Counted from the stretch's first letter, positions 1-7,113 are shown. The stretch: DNA of 11,606 nucleotides from Acidithiobacillus sp. (GCA_028065135.1 JAPTWR010000087.1:1-11606), one strand, 5' to 3'. The notes: generated from the sequence alone by a model not told the origin. Numbers and translations: made by a program.

Positions 1-1
1 C

Positions 2-565
2 GGCCACAATGGTTCCGGCAAAAGCACCCTGCTGCAGATCATCGCCGGCATCCTGGAGCCCAGCCAGGGTCGGGTCATCACCCGTGGCCGCGTCGCCCCA
101 CTCATTCAGCTTGGCGTCGGCTTCCATCCTGAACTCAGCGGCTATGAAAACATCTTTCTCAACGCCAGCCTCTACGGCTTTCGCAACCGCGATACCCAAA
201 AGCGCGTCAAGGACATCATCGAATTCTCGGAGCTGGCCCACTTCATCGACACTCCACTCAAGAATTACTCCTCCGGCATGCAGATGCGCCTGGGCTTCTC
301 TGTGGCGGTGCATCTGCAGCCCGACATCCTCCTCGCCGACGAGATCCTCGCCGTGGGCGACCAGCCCTTCCAGGAAAAATGCCACGCCAGGATCGCCGAA
401 CTCCGCGCCCAGGGCATGACCCTCATCCTCGTCTCCCACAGCGCGGAGCAGATCAACAAGTTTTGTGACCAGTATGTGCGCCTGGAGCACGGGCGAGTGG
501 TGGAGGCGGGGCGGATGGACAAAGGCCTGGACGCTTCGAACTCGGCCATGCCCGCAACCATATAA
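2..565 (+). CDS. Polysaccharide-export ABC transporter ATP-binding protein (Wzt/KpsT-like), 5' end outside window
   Basis: Energises export of a lipid-linked polysaccharide (O-antigen or capsule) across the inner membrane together with an ABC-2 type permease. The frame is already open at the window edge and begins inside the Walker A motif (GHNGSGKST), so only about the first 40-50 residues should be missing. Next come the Wzt-like stretch LGVGFHPELSGYENIF, the ABC signature YSSGMQMRLGF (about 266-298), Walker B ILLADEILAVGD (about 325-360) and the H-loop LVSHS. The protein stops about 50 residues after the H-loop, so it lacks the C-terminal carbohydrate-binding domain found in some Wzt proteins and is KpsT-sized. 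The motif set is unambiguous; whether the substrate is O-antigen, capsule or exopolysaccharide cannot be decided. The sulfotransferase/WbsX gene at the other end of the window fits a surface-glycan locus. Confidence 0.93.
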   Translation, partial: GHNGSGKSTLLQIIAGILEPSQGRVITRGRVAPLIQLGVGFHPELSGYENIFLNASLYGFRNRDTQKRVKDIIEFSELAHFIDTPLKNYSSGMQMRLGFSVAVHLQPDILLADEILAVGDQPFQEKCHARIAELRAQGMTLILVSHSAEQINKFCDQYVRLEHGRVVEAGRMDKGLDASNSAMPATI

Positions 566-584
566 TGGTTGGCAAAAACTATAA

Positions 585-767
585 ATCGCCCTAGAAACCA
601 AAGAGCATGGCGGCGACAGTGCCCCCGCCCAGCAGATCGTTCTCAGCGCCAACGCCCAAGGGCTCGCCGTCATCGACGGTGGGCATGCCCCCCTCCGGAA
701 CAGCCCTTTGGCGCAATTTCTGGGCTATACGGAGCCGCCGTCTTTCACCAACCTTTTTGGCATGTAA
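585..767 (+). pseudogene. Orphan C-terminal gene remnant, unrecognised
   Basis: An open frame runs from just after a stop at 582-584 to TAA at 765-767, with no ATG or GTG near its beginning. It reads like genuine protein with the GC-rich codon use of the neighbouring genes; part of it is QQIVLSANAQGLAVIDGGH and it ends FTNLFGM. The overlapping +2 frame, which does have an ATG at 569, gives an Arg/Pro-rich product typical of a shadow frame. I read this as the C-terminus of a gene whose 5' part was deleted, with the junction lying between the ABC gene and about position 600. I do not recognise the family. Alternative: a short real gene using a rare start codon. Confidence 0.4.
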
Positions 768-771
768 CTAG

Positions 772-2430
772 GTGTTGCCTACGGTTTCTGAAGATGATGC
801 AAGGTTTGACATAAGGAGCTTGCCTCGCAACAATACCGCCAACTCCAGCAAGGATAGCTTACTCGTGCCCGTGATTACGCCATTTACTCCGCCGGAAACG
901 CCGCCGATCATTCGTCACCTGTCGGCCTCTCAGTACGGCCAGAAGCCGCTGGAACTCAATAGTCACGGATATCATTACGTGCTCACCGGCAACACTCTCC
1001 TGCCCGACGCTCGTATCCGGGATCTCATCGCGGGTGCTTTGACAGCCAAGGGAGCAGTAACCGCCCTCAATGATGCCTATCACCATGAGGGCTATTTTTT
1101 GGTAGCCATCAAGGCCGATGTGCAAGGCAAAGTCATCCGGATCCAGATCATCCAGGGGCAACTCACGCAGGCACACATGGTCGACGATATCGCCGGGTTT
1201 TTCCCCTGCATCAAGTATCGCCCCGATTTGCGGGAGAACACCATCGTGTATCAGTCCGTGCTCGCCAACGCCTTTGCTCAGCGCAACGGCCAACGCCTGC
1301 AGATCGGCTTTGGACCCTCCAGCAATCCCGGAGGGAGCCGCATGAATGTGTCCGAGACACCTATTCCCGGCTATCAGCCGTTTACCGGTAACGTTTTCTT
1401 TGGGAATTACGGCAGCCGGTACTCAGGTCGTTATCTCACCGGCGGCAGTGTCAGCTATAACCCTGGTCTGGGTCTCAACATCAGCGTCAATGGCACGCAG
1501 GGGCTGCCCAGTCTGACTGCCGCCAGCAGGGGGAGCCAGTATAGCCAGGGGGGCATCAATGCCAGCAGTATTACCCCCTGGGGGATCTATAGTTTCAGTG
1601 CCCAGTGGGTCCACTACCGTCTCGGTAATGTGGCCTATCCCATCAACCCCACGGGCAATATCTTCACCTGGGGTCTTGGCGGCAGCCAGCTCGTTTATGC
1701 CAATGACCGCAGTCGCTGGACGGTCAATGAAGGCTATAATCATGTCTCCAATGACGTGAAGGTGTATCAGTCGGTGATACCGGGCGGCTATCCCCTGACG
1801 GTGCAGCACTACAACTATTTCGATGTGGGCACCCAGTGGAGCCTGTCCTACAATCTGCTCCATAAGCCCGGAAGCCTCAACACCTCCCTGACCTACAACC
1901 AGGGCGTAAACGGGAGTCATGGCACACTATACAATCGCACACCGGGCTATCCGGCGGCGCAGTTCCATTATTTTGTGACCAGTATCTCGGCCAGTCAGGC
2001 TTTGCCGCTAGGCATGTCGGCCAGCTTCAGCGCCTCCGGTCAGGGTGCCTTCAACACGCTGCCGCAACAGAACCAATGGGTGCTGGGCGGTTTTGGCAGC
2101 CTTTCGGCGTATTATCCGGGGGTCTTGGTGGGGGATAGCGGCTATAGCGCACGTTTCCAATTGCAGAGCCCCAGTTGGGCCTTTCATGGCTTCAGCACCA
2201 GTGCCAACCTCTTCGCCGAAACGGGTGGCACCAACTACACTTACCTTGCGCGCAACCAGGCGCCGTGGCAAAGCCTTTCCGATGTCGGCCTGGGCGTCAA
2301 CATGCAGAGCCCATGGGGTACCAGTATCAGCGTGATGTCCGCCCTGCCGGTGGGTTGGAATCAGGTCTCCGCGAGTGTCCGCAAGGCGAGTCGTGTGGAT
2401 GCCTACTTCGTTCTCAGCCAAAATTTTTAG
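772..2430 (+). CDS. Two-partner secretion outer-membrane translocator (TpsB; FhaC/ShlB/HecB family)
   Basis: Predicted outer-membrane pore that exports a partner exoprotein, most likely the one at 7488-9833. Residues 30-48 form a proline-rich linker (VITPFTPPETPP). A first POTRA domain spans about 66-132, with FLVAIKADVQGKVIRIQIIQG matching the family's 'Gy.lA....Q...G.v.I.v.eG' pattern. A second POTRA spans about 133-200, then Gly/Tyr/Asn-rich beta-barrel strands run to the C-terminal Phe (VLSQNF), the usual outer-membrane signal. The length of 552 residues is normal for TpsB. Two oddities: there is no signal peptide, because a stop lies directly upstream of the GTG at 772, and the L6 'VRGF/Y' motif reads SLSAY at about 443-447, lacking the conserved Arg. 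Alternative start GTG 865 has AAGGA at 850-854 but also gives no signal peptide. It is the first gene of a four-gene operon. Confidence 0.85.
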   Translation: MLPTVSEDDARFDIRSLPRNNTANSSKDSLLVPVITPFTPPETPPIIRHLSASQYGQKPLELNSHGYHYVLTGNTLLPDARIRDLIAGALTAKGAVTALNDAYHHEGYFLVAIKADVQGKVIRIQIIQGQLTQAHMVDDIAGFFPCIKYRPDLRENTIVYQSVLANAFAQRNGQRLQIGFGPSSNPGGSRMNVSETPIPGYQPFTGNVFFGNYGSRYSGRYLTGGSVSYNPGLGLNISVNGTQGLPSLTAASRGSQYSQGGINASSITPWGIYSFSAQWVHYRLGNVAYPINPTGNIFTWGLGGSQLVYANDRSRWTVNEGYNHVSNDVKVYQSVIPGGYPLTVQHYNYFDVGTQWSLSYNLLHKPGSLNTSLTYNQGVNGSHGTLYNRTPGYPAAQFHYFVTSISASQALPLGMSASFSASGQGAFNTLPQQNQWVLGGFGSLSAYYPGVLVGDSGYSARFQLQSPSWAFHGFSTSANLFAETGGTNYTYLARNQAPWQSLSDVGLGVNMQSPWGTSISVMSALPVGWNQVSASVRKASRVDAYFVLSQNF

Positions 2431-2438
2431 GAGCCTCC

Positions 2439-3212
2439 ATGCGTCGTTTTTTACCACTCCTCATTCTGGTGCCCGGTATGGCGCTGGCCGCACCTCTCGC
2501 CAACGTCAACGGCCAGCCCGTCACAGAGGGCATGGTCCAGGCAGCCAACTCCGCCGCAGCCAATAACCCAGAGGCCAAAAAGCAGACCGTCCAGGTGCTT
2601 GTCTCCCGCATGCTGCTGGCGCAGCAGGCAGAAAAAAAGGGCTGGGATAAAATCCCGGCGGTACGGGCAGCCCTGGCCACACAGCGTCTGACCATCCTTT
2701 CCAGTGTGGCGGCCCAGCATTATTGGGCCCGGCATCCCATTACCCACAGCCAGTTGGAAGCCGCTTACCAAAAAGCGTTAACCACCCTCCCCAATAAGGA
2801 ATATCGCCTGCGGGAGATACTGGTCAGCGATCGGGCGGATGCCGAGCACCTCCTGACGGAGTTGCAGCATGGGGGCAACTTTTCCCAACTGGCGGCGCAG
2901 CATTCCCTGGCGGGCAATGCTGCCGTTGGCGGGGAGAGCGGATGGATTGCCGACAGCGCCCTCCCGGCATCTTTTCTCAAGATCATGAAAGAAGGCAAAA
3001 TGGGCGAGGTTTTTGGTCCTGTTGCCCTGTCTCAGGGGTGGGCGATTGTGCAGAAGCTGGGTGAGCGGACTCCGCCCAAGCCCAGTTTGACGCAGGTTCA
3101 AGGTCAGTTAGAGGCCCCGCTGCGCAATCAGGATCTGGAACATTATGTACAACACCTGAAAAAATCGGCACATATCCATGTGGTCGGGGAGAAAAGCGAT
3201 GCTGCGCACTGA
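2439..3212 (+). CDS. Periplasmic parvulin-type (PpiC/SurA/Par27-like) protein, probable exoprotein chaperone
   Basis: ATG 2439 follows AGGAG at 2429-2433 and lies 8 nt after the TpsB stop; the frame stays open further upstream but that part overlaps tpsB. Residues 1-17 form a signal peptide (MRRFLPLLILVPGMALA) with cleavage expected after Ala17 or Ala18. An N-terminal helical region resembling SurA/PpiC proteins covers about 30-115. A parvulin domain covers about 121-212, recognised by YRLREILVS, the GG..F..LA..HS region, GGESGWI and VFGPVALSQGWAIV. The mature protein is about 240 residues and soluble in the periplasm. In classical parvulins the first strand reads HILV and the last GYHII; here these are EILV and GWAIV, so both usual histidines are replaced and isomerase activity may be weak. 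Bordetella Par27, a parvulin that binds FHA, is the functional precedent. Chaperoning of TpsA or TpsB is inference from operon position. Confidence 0.85.
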   Translation: MRRFLPLLILVPGMALAAPLANVNGQPVTEGMVQAANSAAANNPEAKKQTVQVLVSRMLLAQQAEKKGWDKIPAVRAALATQRLTILSSVAAQHYWARHPITHSQLEAAYQKALTTLPNKEYRLREILVSDRADAEHLLTELQHGGNFSQLAAQHSLAGNAAVGGESGWIADSALPASFLKIMKEGKMGEVFGPVALSQGWAIVQKLGERTPPKPSLTQVQGQLEAPLRNQDLEHYVQHLKKSAHIHVVGEKSDAAH

Positions 3213-3678
3213 AAAAACCGCACTGCGGTTAGCCTTTAGGGTGGCTTTGGCGCTTCTAGGGTTTGGCTTGGGGGCGTGCGCTGCCGGACCGCAGATTCAG
3301 GTACAGCCGGTGAGTCATCAGGTATTCGCACCCAGCTCTCTGGTAGAGACGCTCACCGCGGCGCCCGCCACCTCATACACGATCATTGCCCGTCTGAACG
3401 TCGAGGGAGCACCCAATGAAGACCGTGCCCAGATTCTCGCGGCATTGACCAAAAAGGCCGCCAGCCTCGGTGCCAATGCCCTGCTTCTCGTTAGCGAGCA
3501 GGAGCAGACGCTGGCCAGCGGTCCCGTCACCTTTAATCCCTCCGGTGGCAACTATACCCAGAAAATCCCCCAGCGCATCCTGCATGTTCATGCGGAAGCC
3601 ATCCATCTCGCGGCGCCTGCAGGGGACCAGCACGGAGTGCCGCAACCTAAGGACAATTTGAATGCCCTCCATCATTGA
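3199..3678 (+). CDS. Small lipoprotein of unknown function
   Basis: ATG 3199 is preferred over ATG 3178 because GGGGAG at 3186-3191 lies 7 nt upstream. The gene overlaps the parvulin gene by 14 nt and the glycosyltransferase gene by 17 nt, so it is translationally embedded in the operon. The 159-residue product has a basic N-terminus, a hydrophobic segment (about 11-26) and a lipobox LGAC with acylated Cys27. The residue after Cys is Ala, which under the usual +2 rule favours the outer membrane. A compact domain at about 58-136 contains AALTKKAASLGANALLLV, a pattern seen in several small envelope lipoproteins (the DUF4156/RcsF-like 'A..lGAN' signature); this resemblance is weak and I do not assign a family. 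Position suggests an accessory to secretion or assembly of the TPS exoprotein. Confidence 0.85.
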   Translation: MLRTEKTALRLAFRVALALLGFGLGACAAGPQIQVQPVSHQVFAPSSLVETLTAAPATSYTIIARLNVEGAPNEDRAQILAALTKKAASLGANALLLVSEQEQTLASGPVTFNPSGGNYTQKIPQRILHVHAEAIHLAAPAGDQHGVPQPKDNLNALHH

Positions 3679-5803
3679 AAACCCCAATCCACCTCAGCAG
3701 CGTCAGGTAAGCCTCGCCGAGGCGCTGCAGATTGCCGTAGCCCAGCACCGTCAGGGCGCCATCACGGCGGCGGAGGATCTCTATCAGCAGATTCTTCGCG
3801 TTGATCCCAATCAAACCGATGCGCTGCACCTGCTGGGCATTATTCGCTGCCAGCAAGGCCGTCTGGATGAGGCCGAGCCCATGCTGGCCCAAGCCACCCA
3901 GCGGATGCCCGACTCCTCTGCCTACGCTAATAGTTGGGGGCGTCTGCTCTTGCTTCGGGGTCGCCGCGACGAGGCGCTGGTAGCCCTGCGCCGCGCCCTC
4001 GACCTCTCCCCGCAGAACCCTGAAGCCTATTTTAATCTGGCCGAGGCGGAACTGGCGGCGCAGCACTTCGACGAGGCCATCGGCCTCTATGAACAAACCC
4101 TTATCCTCAAGCCGGTATATCCCGAGGCGCGCTTCGGCCTTGCCCAAGCCATTCGCCAGCGCGACGGCTGGGCGGCGGCCATTGCCCATTATCAGTTGGC
4201 GGCAGCGCAGGCGCCCGACAGCCCTGTGGCACATTATCACCTGGGTGTGGCCCTGCAGCTTTCCAATCATCTGGATGATGCGCTGCGGGTATTTACGGAG
4301 ATCGCCAAGCGCTGGCCCGAGCACGTGGACGGCTGGATCGGGCAGGCGGCCATCCACTTCGTCCAGGGGCGTCTGCCCCAGGCCATCGCCGCTTACGAGA
4401 AGGCCCTGACGATTGACCCCAACCGCCTCGAAGCGTTAGATGGCCTGGTGGAAACCCGTCGCCGCGCCTGCGACTGGCGCGACGACATCGGCACCTATGA
4501 AAAGCGCCTCGTGGATTACGTGGAACAGGTCATGGCGGCCGGCCAGACGCCGCGCATGCGCATCTTCACCGCCCTCTACACCCCCTTCAGCCCCGCCCAG
4601 CAGCTCTATATCGCCCAGGCCAACGCCAACGGCGCCAAGCCCGTGGACCAGCACCCACGCTGGACGGAAAAAGCCCGGGAGGGTGGTCGCATCCGCGTGG
4701 GTTACATGATCGCCGATGTGCGCGACCATCCCAATGCCCACAACACCTTATTGCTCTATGGCCTGCATGATCGCGAACGCTTCGAGATATTCACCTACAG
4801 TTGGGGGCCGGACGACAGCAGCGCCTACCGTAAAAAAATCATGGCCGAGAGCGAACACTTCACGGAAATGAAGGGTTGGTCCGACGAAGCCATGGCGCGG
4901 CGCATCGCCGAAGACGGCGTGCAGATTCTGGTGGACCTCATGGCCCACACCGGCGACAACCGCCTCGGCGTCCTTGCCCGCCGTGCGGCACCCATCCAGG
5001 TCAACTACCTGGGGTTCCCCGGCACCAGCGGCGCCGACTATATCGATTATATTCTGGGCGATCATTGGGTTACGCCCCATGAGCACGCCGCCCATTTTGC
5101 CGAAAAGATCGTCCAGCTCCCCTGGAGCTATCAGATCAACAGTCACCGCACCGTGCCTCTGGGGCCTTGCCCCAGCCGCGCCGAACTGGGTCTGCCCGAG
5201 CAGGGCTTTGTCTACTGCTGCTTCAACAACTCTTACAAGATCGATCCGCGTGTTTTTGGATTGTGGATGGAAATCCTGGAGCAAGTCCCCGGCAGCGTGC
5301 TCTGGCTCTATCGCACCAGCGATCTGGTAGATCACAACCTGCGCCAGGCCGCCGCAAAGCACGGTATGGACCCCGCCCGGCTCATCTTTGCGCCTTTCCT
5401 GCCCCGGGAGCAACACCTGCAACGCCTGCAGGCTGCGAACCTCTTTCTGGATACGGACCGTTACAACGCCCACACCACCGCCAGCGATGCTCTCTGGGCG
5501 GGGGTACCTTTGCTCACGGTGCCGGGCCAGACCTTCGCCGCGCGAGTGGCGGCGAGCTTGCTGCGCGCGGCCCGGCAGGAGGACGGCATTCTGACGGACT
5601 GGGATCAGTATGTGCCTCGTGCCGTGCATCTGGCACAGCATACAGCCACGTTGGATGTCCTGCGCGCCCACCTGCGCAGCGCACCAGAAACTCTGCCGAT
5701 CTTTGATACCCCTGCCTTGGTGGCGGCGCTGGAAAGCGCTTATGTCTCTATGTGGCAACGGTTTGAGGGTGGTCAGGCAACAGAATTTTTTGTGGTATCT
5801 TAA
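3662..5803 (+). CDS. TPR-containing GT41 glycosyltransferase (O-GlcNAc transferase/SPINDLY-like)
   Basis: Likely cytoplasmic enzyme that transfers a sugar from a nucleotide-sugar to protein. ATG 3662 lies 8 nt after AAGGA (3649-3653). Seven consecutive 34-residue TPRs occupy about 18-255, followed by a linker and a GT41 catalytic region at about 343-700. Diagnostic motifs are IRVGYMIADVRDHPNAH (344-360), with His356 at the position of the conserved catalytic-region His, then DLMAHTGDNR, QVNYLGFPGTSGADYIDY, FNNSYKIDP with Lys526 matching the nucleotide-binding Lys, and LDTDRYNAHTTASDALWAGV (596-615) with the HTT..D..WAG signature and R.AAS.L. All expected motifs are intact. No signal peptide or membrane segment is present. 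It is the last gene of the tpsB operon. Haemophilus HMW1C, also GT41, glycosylates a TPS adhesin, giving a precedent for the exoprotein as target. TPR-GT41 enzymes usually modify Ser/Thr; sugar donor and acceptor here are unknown. Confidence 0.93.
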   Translation: MPSIIENPNPPQQRQVSLAEALQIAVAQHRQGAITAAEDLYQQILRVDPNQTDALHLLGIIRCQQGRLDEAEPMLAQATQRMPDSSAYANSWGRLLLLRGRRDEALVALRRALDLSPQNPEAYFNLAEAELAAQHFDEAIGLYEQTLILKPVYPEARFGLAQAIRQRDGWAAAIAHYQLAAAQAPDSPVAHYHLGVALQLSNHLDDALRVFTEIAKRWPEHVDGWIGQAAIHFVQGRLPQAIAAYEKALTIDPNRLEALDGLVETRRRACDWRDDIGTYEKRLVDYVEQVMAAGQTPRMRIFTALYTPFSPAQQLYIAQANANGAKPVDQHPRWTEKAREGGRIRVGYMIADVRDHPNAHNTLLLYGLHDRERFEIFTYSWGPDDSSAYRKKIMAESEHFTEMKGWSDEAMARRIAEDGVQILVDLMAHTGDNRLGVLARRAAPIQVNYLGFPGTSGADYIDYILGDHWVTPHEHAAHFAEKIVQLPWSYQINSHRTVPLGPCPSRAELGLPEQGFVYCCFNNSYKIDPRVFGLWMEILEQVPGSVLWLYRTSDLVDHNLRQAAAKHGMDPARLIFAPFLPREQHLQRLQAANLFLDTDRYNAHTTASDALWAGVPLLTVPGQTFAARVAASLLRAARQEDGILTDWDQYVPRAVHLAQHTATLDVLRAHLRSAPETLPIFDTPALVAALESAYVSMWQRFEGGQATEFFVVS

Positions 5804-5873
5804 TGGCAGGTACGCTAAGTCCAACGAACAACGGGGTAATGCCCTAGGCCTGAAATTGGGCTAGAATAACGCC

Positions 5874-6158
5874 ATGGTTGCAAAAAACGATTGGATGGTT
5901 TTATCCACCATCAACGCCCCAAGGCGTATTCCCATCACTGGGGATGCCCTTGAGGCGTCTTTGCGTGCCCAATCCATAGATCAGGTGGATACCATGGCCT
6001 TGCAGACCTTTTTTTATGAGTGTGATCTGGGCGCGCAACTGGGATTTCTCAGGGGCCGGAACCTCCCGGTAGTGGTGGCTCTGTCTGCACTGGATCGCTT
6101 TGTGCGCCCCGGATTTGCCCATGGTTACCATTTTCCTCTTGATGCATGGGCCGCTTAA
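5874..6158 (+). CDS. Small protein paired with AbiEii-like toxin, possible antitoxin, unrecognised
   Basis: A 94-residue protein beginning MVAKNDWMVL and ending FPLDAWAA. No family is recognised; I see no clear helix-turn-helix, signal peptide or membrane segment. It is followed after 2 nt by the nucleotidyltransferase gene (or overlaps it by 13 nt if that gene begins at 6146), the arrangement expected for a two-gene toxin-antitoxin operon. The known AbiEi antitoxin is roughly twice this size and carries a winged-helix domain, so if this is the antitoxin it belongs to a different type or is shortened. No clear Shine-Dalgarno precedes the ATG. A TAGAAT hexamer (5862-5867) lies 6 nt upstream of the start, which could drive a nearly leaderless message, but no good -35 is visible. 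Confidence 0.6.
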   Translation: MVAKNDWMVLSTINAPRRIPITGDALEASLRAQSIDQVDTMALQTFFYECDLGAQLGFLRGRNLPVVVALSALDRFVRPGFAHGYHFPLDAWAA

Positions 6159-6160
6159 CT

Positions 6161-6829
6161 ATGCCACAACCCTGGGAATCCCTTTTTGATAAGGCGATGG
6201 CCGCCATAGATGCACTTCCGGCACATCTTCCGCCGATGGACTGGACTATGGGCGGCGGCACTGTGCTGATGTTCGAGTATCGCCACCGTTTGAGCAAAGA
6301 TGTGGATATCTTCATCACAGATGCGCAATACCTGACCGCATTATCCCCCAGGGTTAATGACCGCATCGAGGACATGACGACACACTACCGGGAGGATTCC
6401 CAGCATGTGAAGCTGATTTTCCCGGAAGGTGAGGTGGACTTTGTGGCGGCACCGCGGTTGGTGGCAGGATCTGTCCAGAAAGCGACTATTCACGGTCGGA
6501 AAACAATGCTGGATATGCCCATCGAAATCATGGCGAAGAAATGCTTTTACCGGGCGGATGGTTTCACTGCACGGGATGTGTTCGACATGGCGGTTTTCCT
6601 CACGAAGAGCCCCACAGTGGTCAAAGAATATCTGGATATTTTGACGGCCAGGCGCCCTGACATTCAGGGCCGCCTGGCCTTCTACGCCAAGAGTGCCCCA
6701 GTATGGGAACGAGAGGCCTATATGGTGCGTCCTATGCCCGGGTTTGATCACTATCGCCAAAAGGCGCTATCCATGGTCACCCGTTTTTTTGACAGCCCGG
6801 AAAAATGGCTAAAATCCCAAGAGCAATAA
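6161..6829 (+). CDS. Nucleotidyl transferase AbiEii/AbiGii toxin family protein
   Basis: Family members are nucleotidyltransferase-fold toxins of type IV-like toxin-antitoxin or abortive-infection modules; some transfer nucleotides to tRNA, but the target here is unknown. Numbering from ATG 6161 (222 residues), the core motif is WTMGGGTVLMF (28-38) followed by HRLSKDVDIFI (42-52): the GG(G)T and S.D.D elements that define the active site. EVDFV (91-95) supplies a further acidic residue, and IMAKKCFYRADGFTARDVFD (123-142) matches the family's conserved 'K....R....RD.fD' block. All catalytic elements look intact. ATG 6146 is an alternative start; neither has a Shine-Dalgarno, so coupling to the upstream stop at 6156-6158 is likely. 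The unit sits between the glycosyltransferase and the exoprotein gene and looks like an insertion. Confidence 0.85.
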   Translation: MPQPWESLFDKAMAAIDALPAHLPPMDWTMGGGTVLMFEYRHRLSKDVDIFITDAQYLTALSPRVNDRIEDMTTHYREDSQHVKLIFPEGEVDFVAAPRLVAGSVQKATIHGRKTMLDMPIEIMAKKCFYRADGFTARDVFDMAVFLTKSPTVVKEYLDILTARRPDIQGRLAFYAKSAPVWEREAYMVRPMPGFDHYRQKALSMVTRFFDSPEKWLKSQEQ

Positions 6830-6957
6830 CAATAACCCCCTATCCTACCCCTCTTCACTCCATCCCCAATGTTGAAGTTCGCCTTGGGTTTTTCATGTCG
6901 TGCATGTCAATGAAGACCTCTCGAGACGGGATACTAAACGTAAGGACACAAAAGGGT

Positions 6958-6986
6958 TTGCTGATAATGGAAATATGGGGTATACT
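6958..6986 (+). promoter_or_regulatory. Sigma70-type promoter of candidate small RNA
   Basis: TTGCTG (6958-6963) and TATACT (6981-6986) are separated by exactly 17 nt. Matches to the TTGACA/TATAAT consensus are 4/6 and 5/6. The start would be near 6993. No credible coding frame follows, and a hairpin terminator ends about 85 nt downstream, which argues for a short non-coding transcript. Confidence 0.55.
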
Positions 6987-6992
6987 AAAAAG

Positions 6993-7077
6993 AGCTTCTC
7001 GAATCAGTATCTCTAGGCGGAGATGGCGAAAGCGATTGCCTGGCGGCCCTTCAATTTTTTGGAGGGCCGTTGTTTTT
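6993..7077 (+). ncRNA. Candidate ~85-nt small RNA, no known family recognised
   Basis: The stretch between the promoter at 6958-6986 and the terminator at 7044-7077 can fold into ordered hairpins. AGGC (7015-7018) pairs with GCCT (7038-7041), enclosing GAT.GC and GC.ATT arms capped by a GAAA tetraloop (7028-7031) with a single G-G mismatch. An alternative hairpin pairs ATCTC with GAGAT (about 7009-7024). The 3' end is a 9-bp GC-rich stem followed by a T-rich run. It does not look like 6S, 4.5S, tmRNA, RNase P or a known riboswitch. Possible roles are a trans-acting regulator, a regulator of the exoprotein gene downstream, or an element belonging to the neighbouring toxin unit. Evidence is structural only. 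Confidence 0.45.
7044..7077 (+). terminator. Rho-independent terminator of candidate small RNA
   Basis: CGGCCCTTC (7044-7052) pairs with GGAGGGCCG (7061-7069) through nine pairs including one T-G wobble, with an 8-nt loop, followed by TTGTTTTT (7070-7077). The T run is interrupted by one G, so efficiency may be moderate. Confidence 0.65.
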
Positions 7078-7113
7078 ATAGACCTTTTGCCCAATCTGTG
7101 GACTATGCGCACC

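Noticed and set aside
561..566. Perfect TATAAT overlapping the ABC gene stop, as a promoter for the tpsB operon
   Set aside because: No acceptable -35 at 16-18 nt upstream and no extended -10; it also falls within coding sequence, so a chance match is likely.
569..814. Plus-strand frame starting ATG 569 (81 residues)
   Set aside because: Arg/Pro-rich composition typical of a shadow of the coding-like frame at 585-767, and it runs on into the tpsB gene.
2175..2438. Upstream extension of the parvulin frame to 2175
   Set aside because: Overlaps tpsB in another frame; ATG 2439 has a good ribosome site and begins a clear signal peptide.
3647..4357. Minus-strand open frame of 236 residues opposite the TPR region
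   Set aside because: Mirror of the helical TPR repeats, no ribosome site, no recognisable motif.
4748..5824. Minus-strand open frame of 358 residues opposite the glycosyltransferase
   Set aside because: Antisense to a gene with all GT41 motifs; composition and lack of any recognisable domain mark it as a GC-rich shadow.
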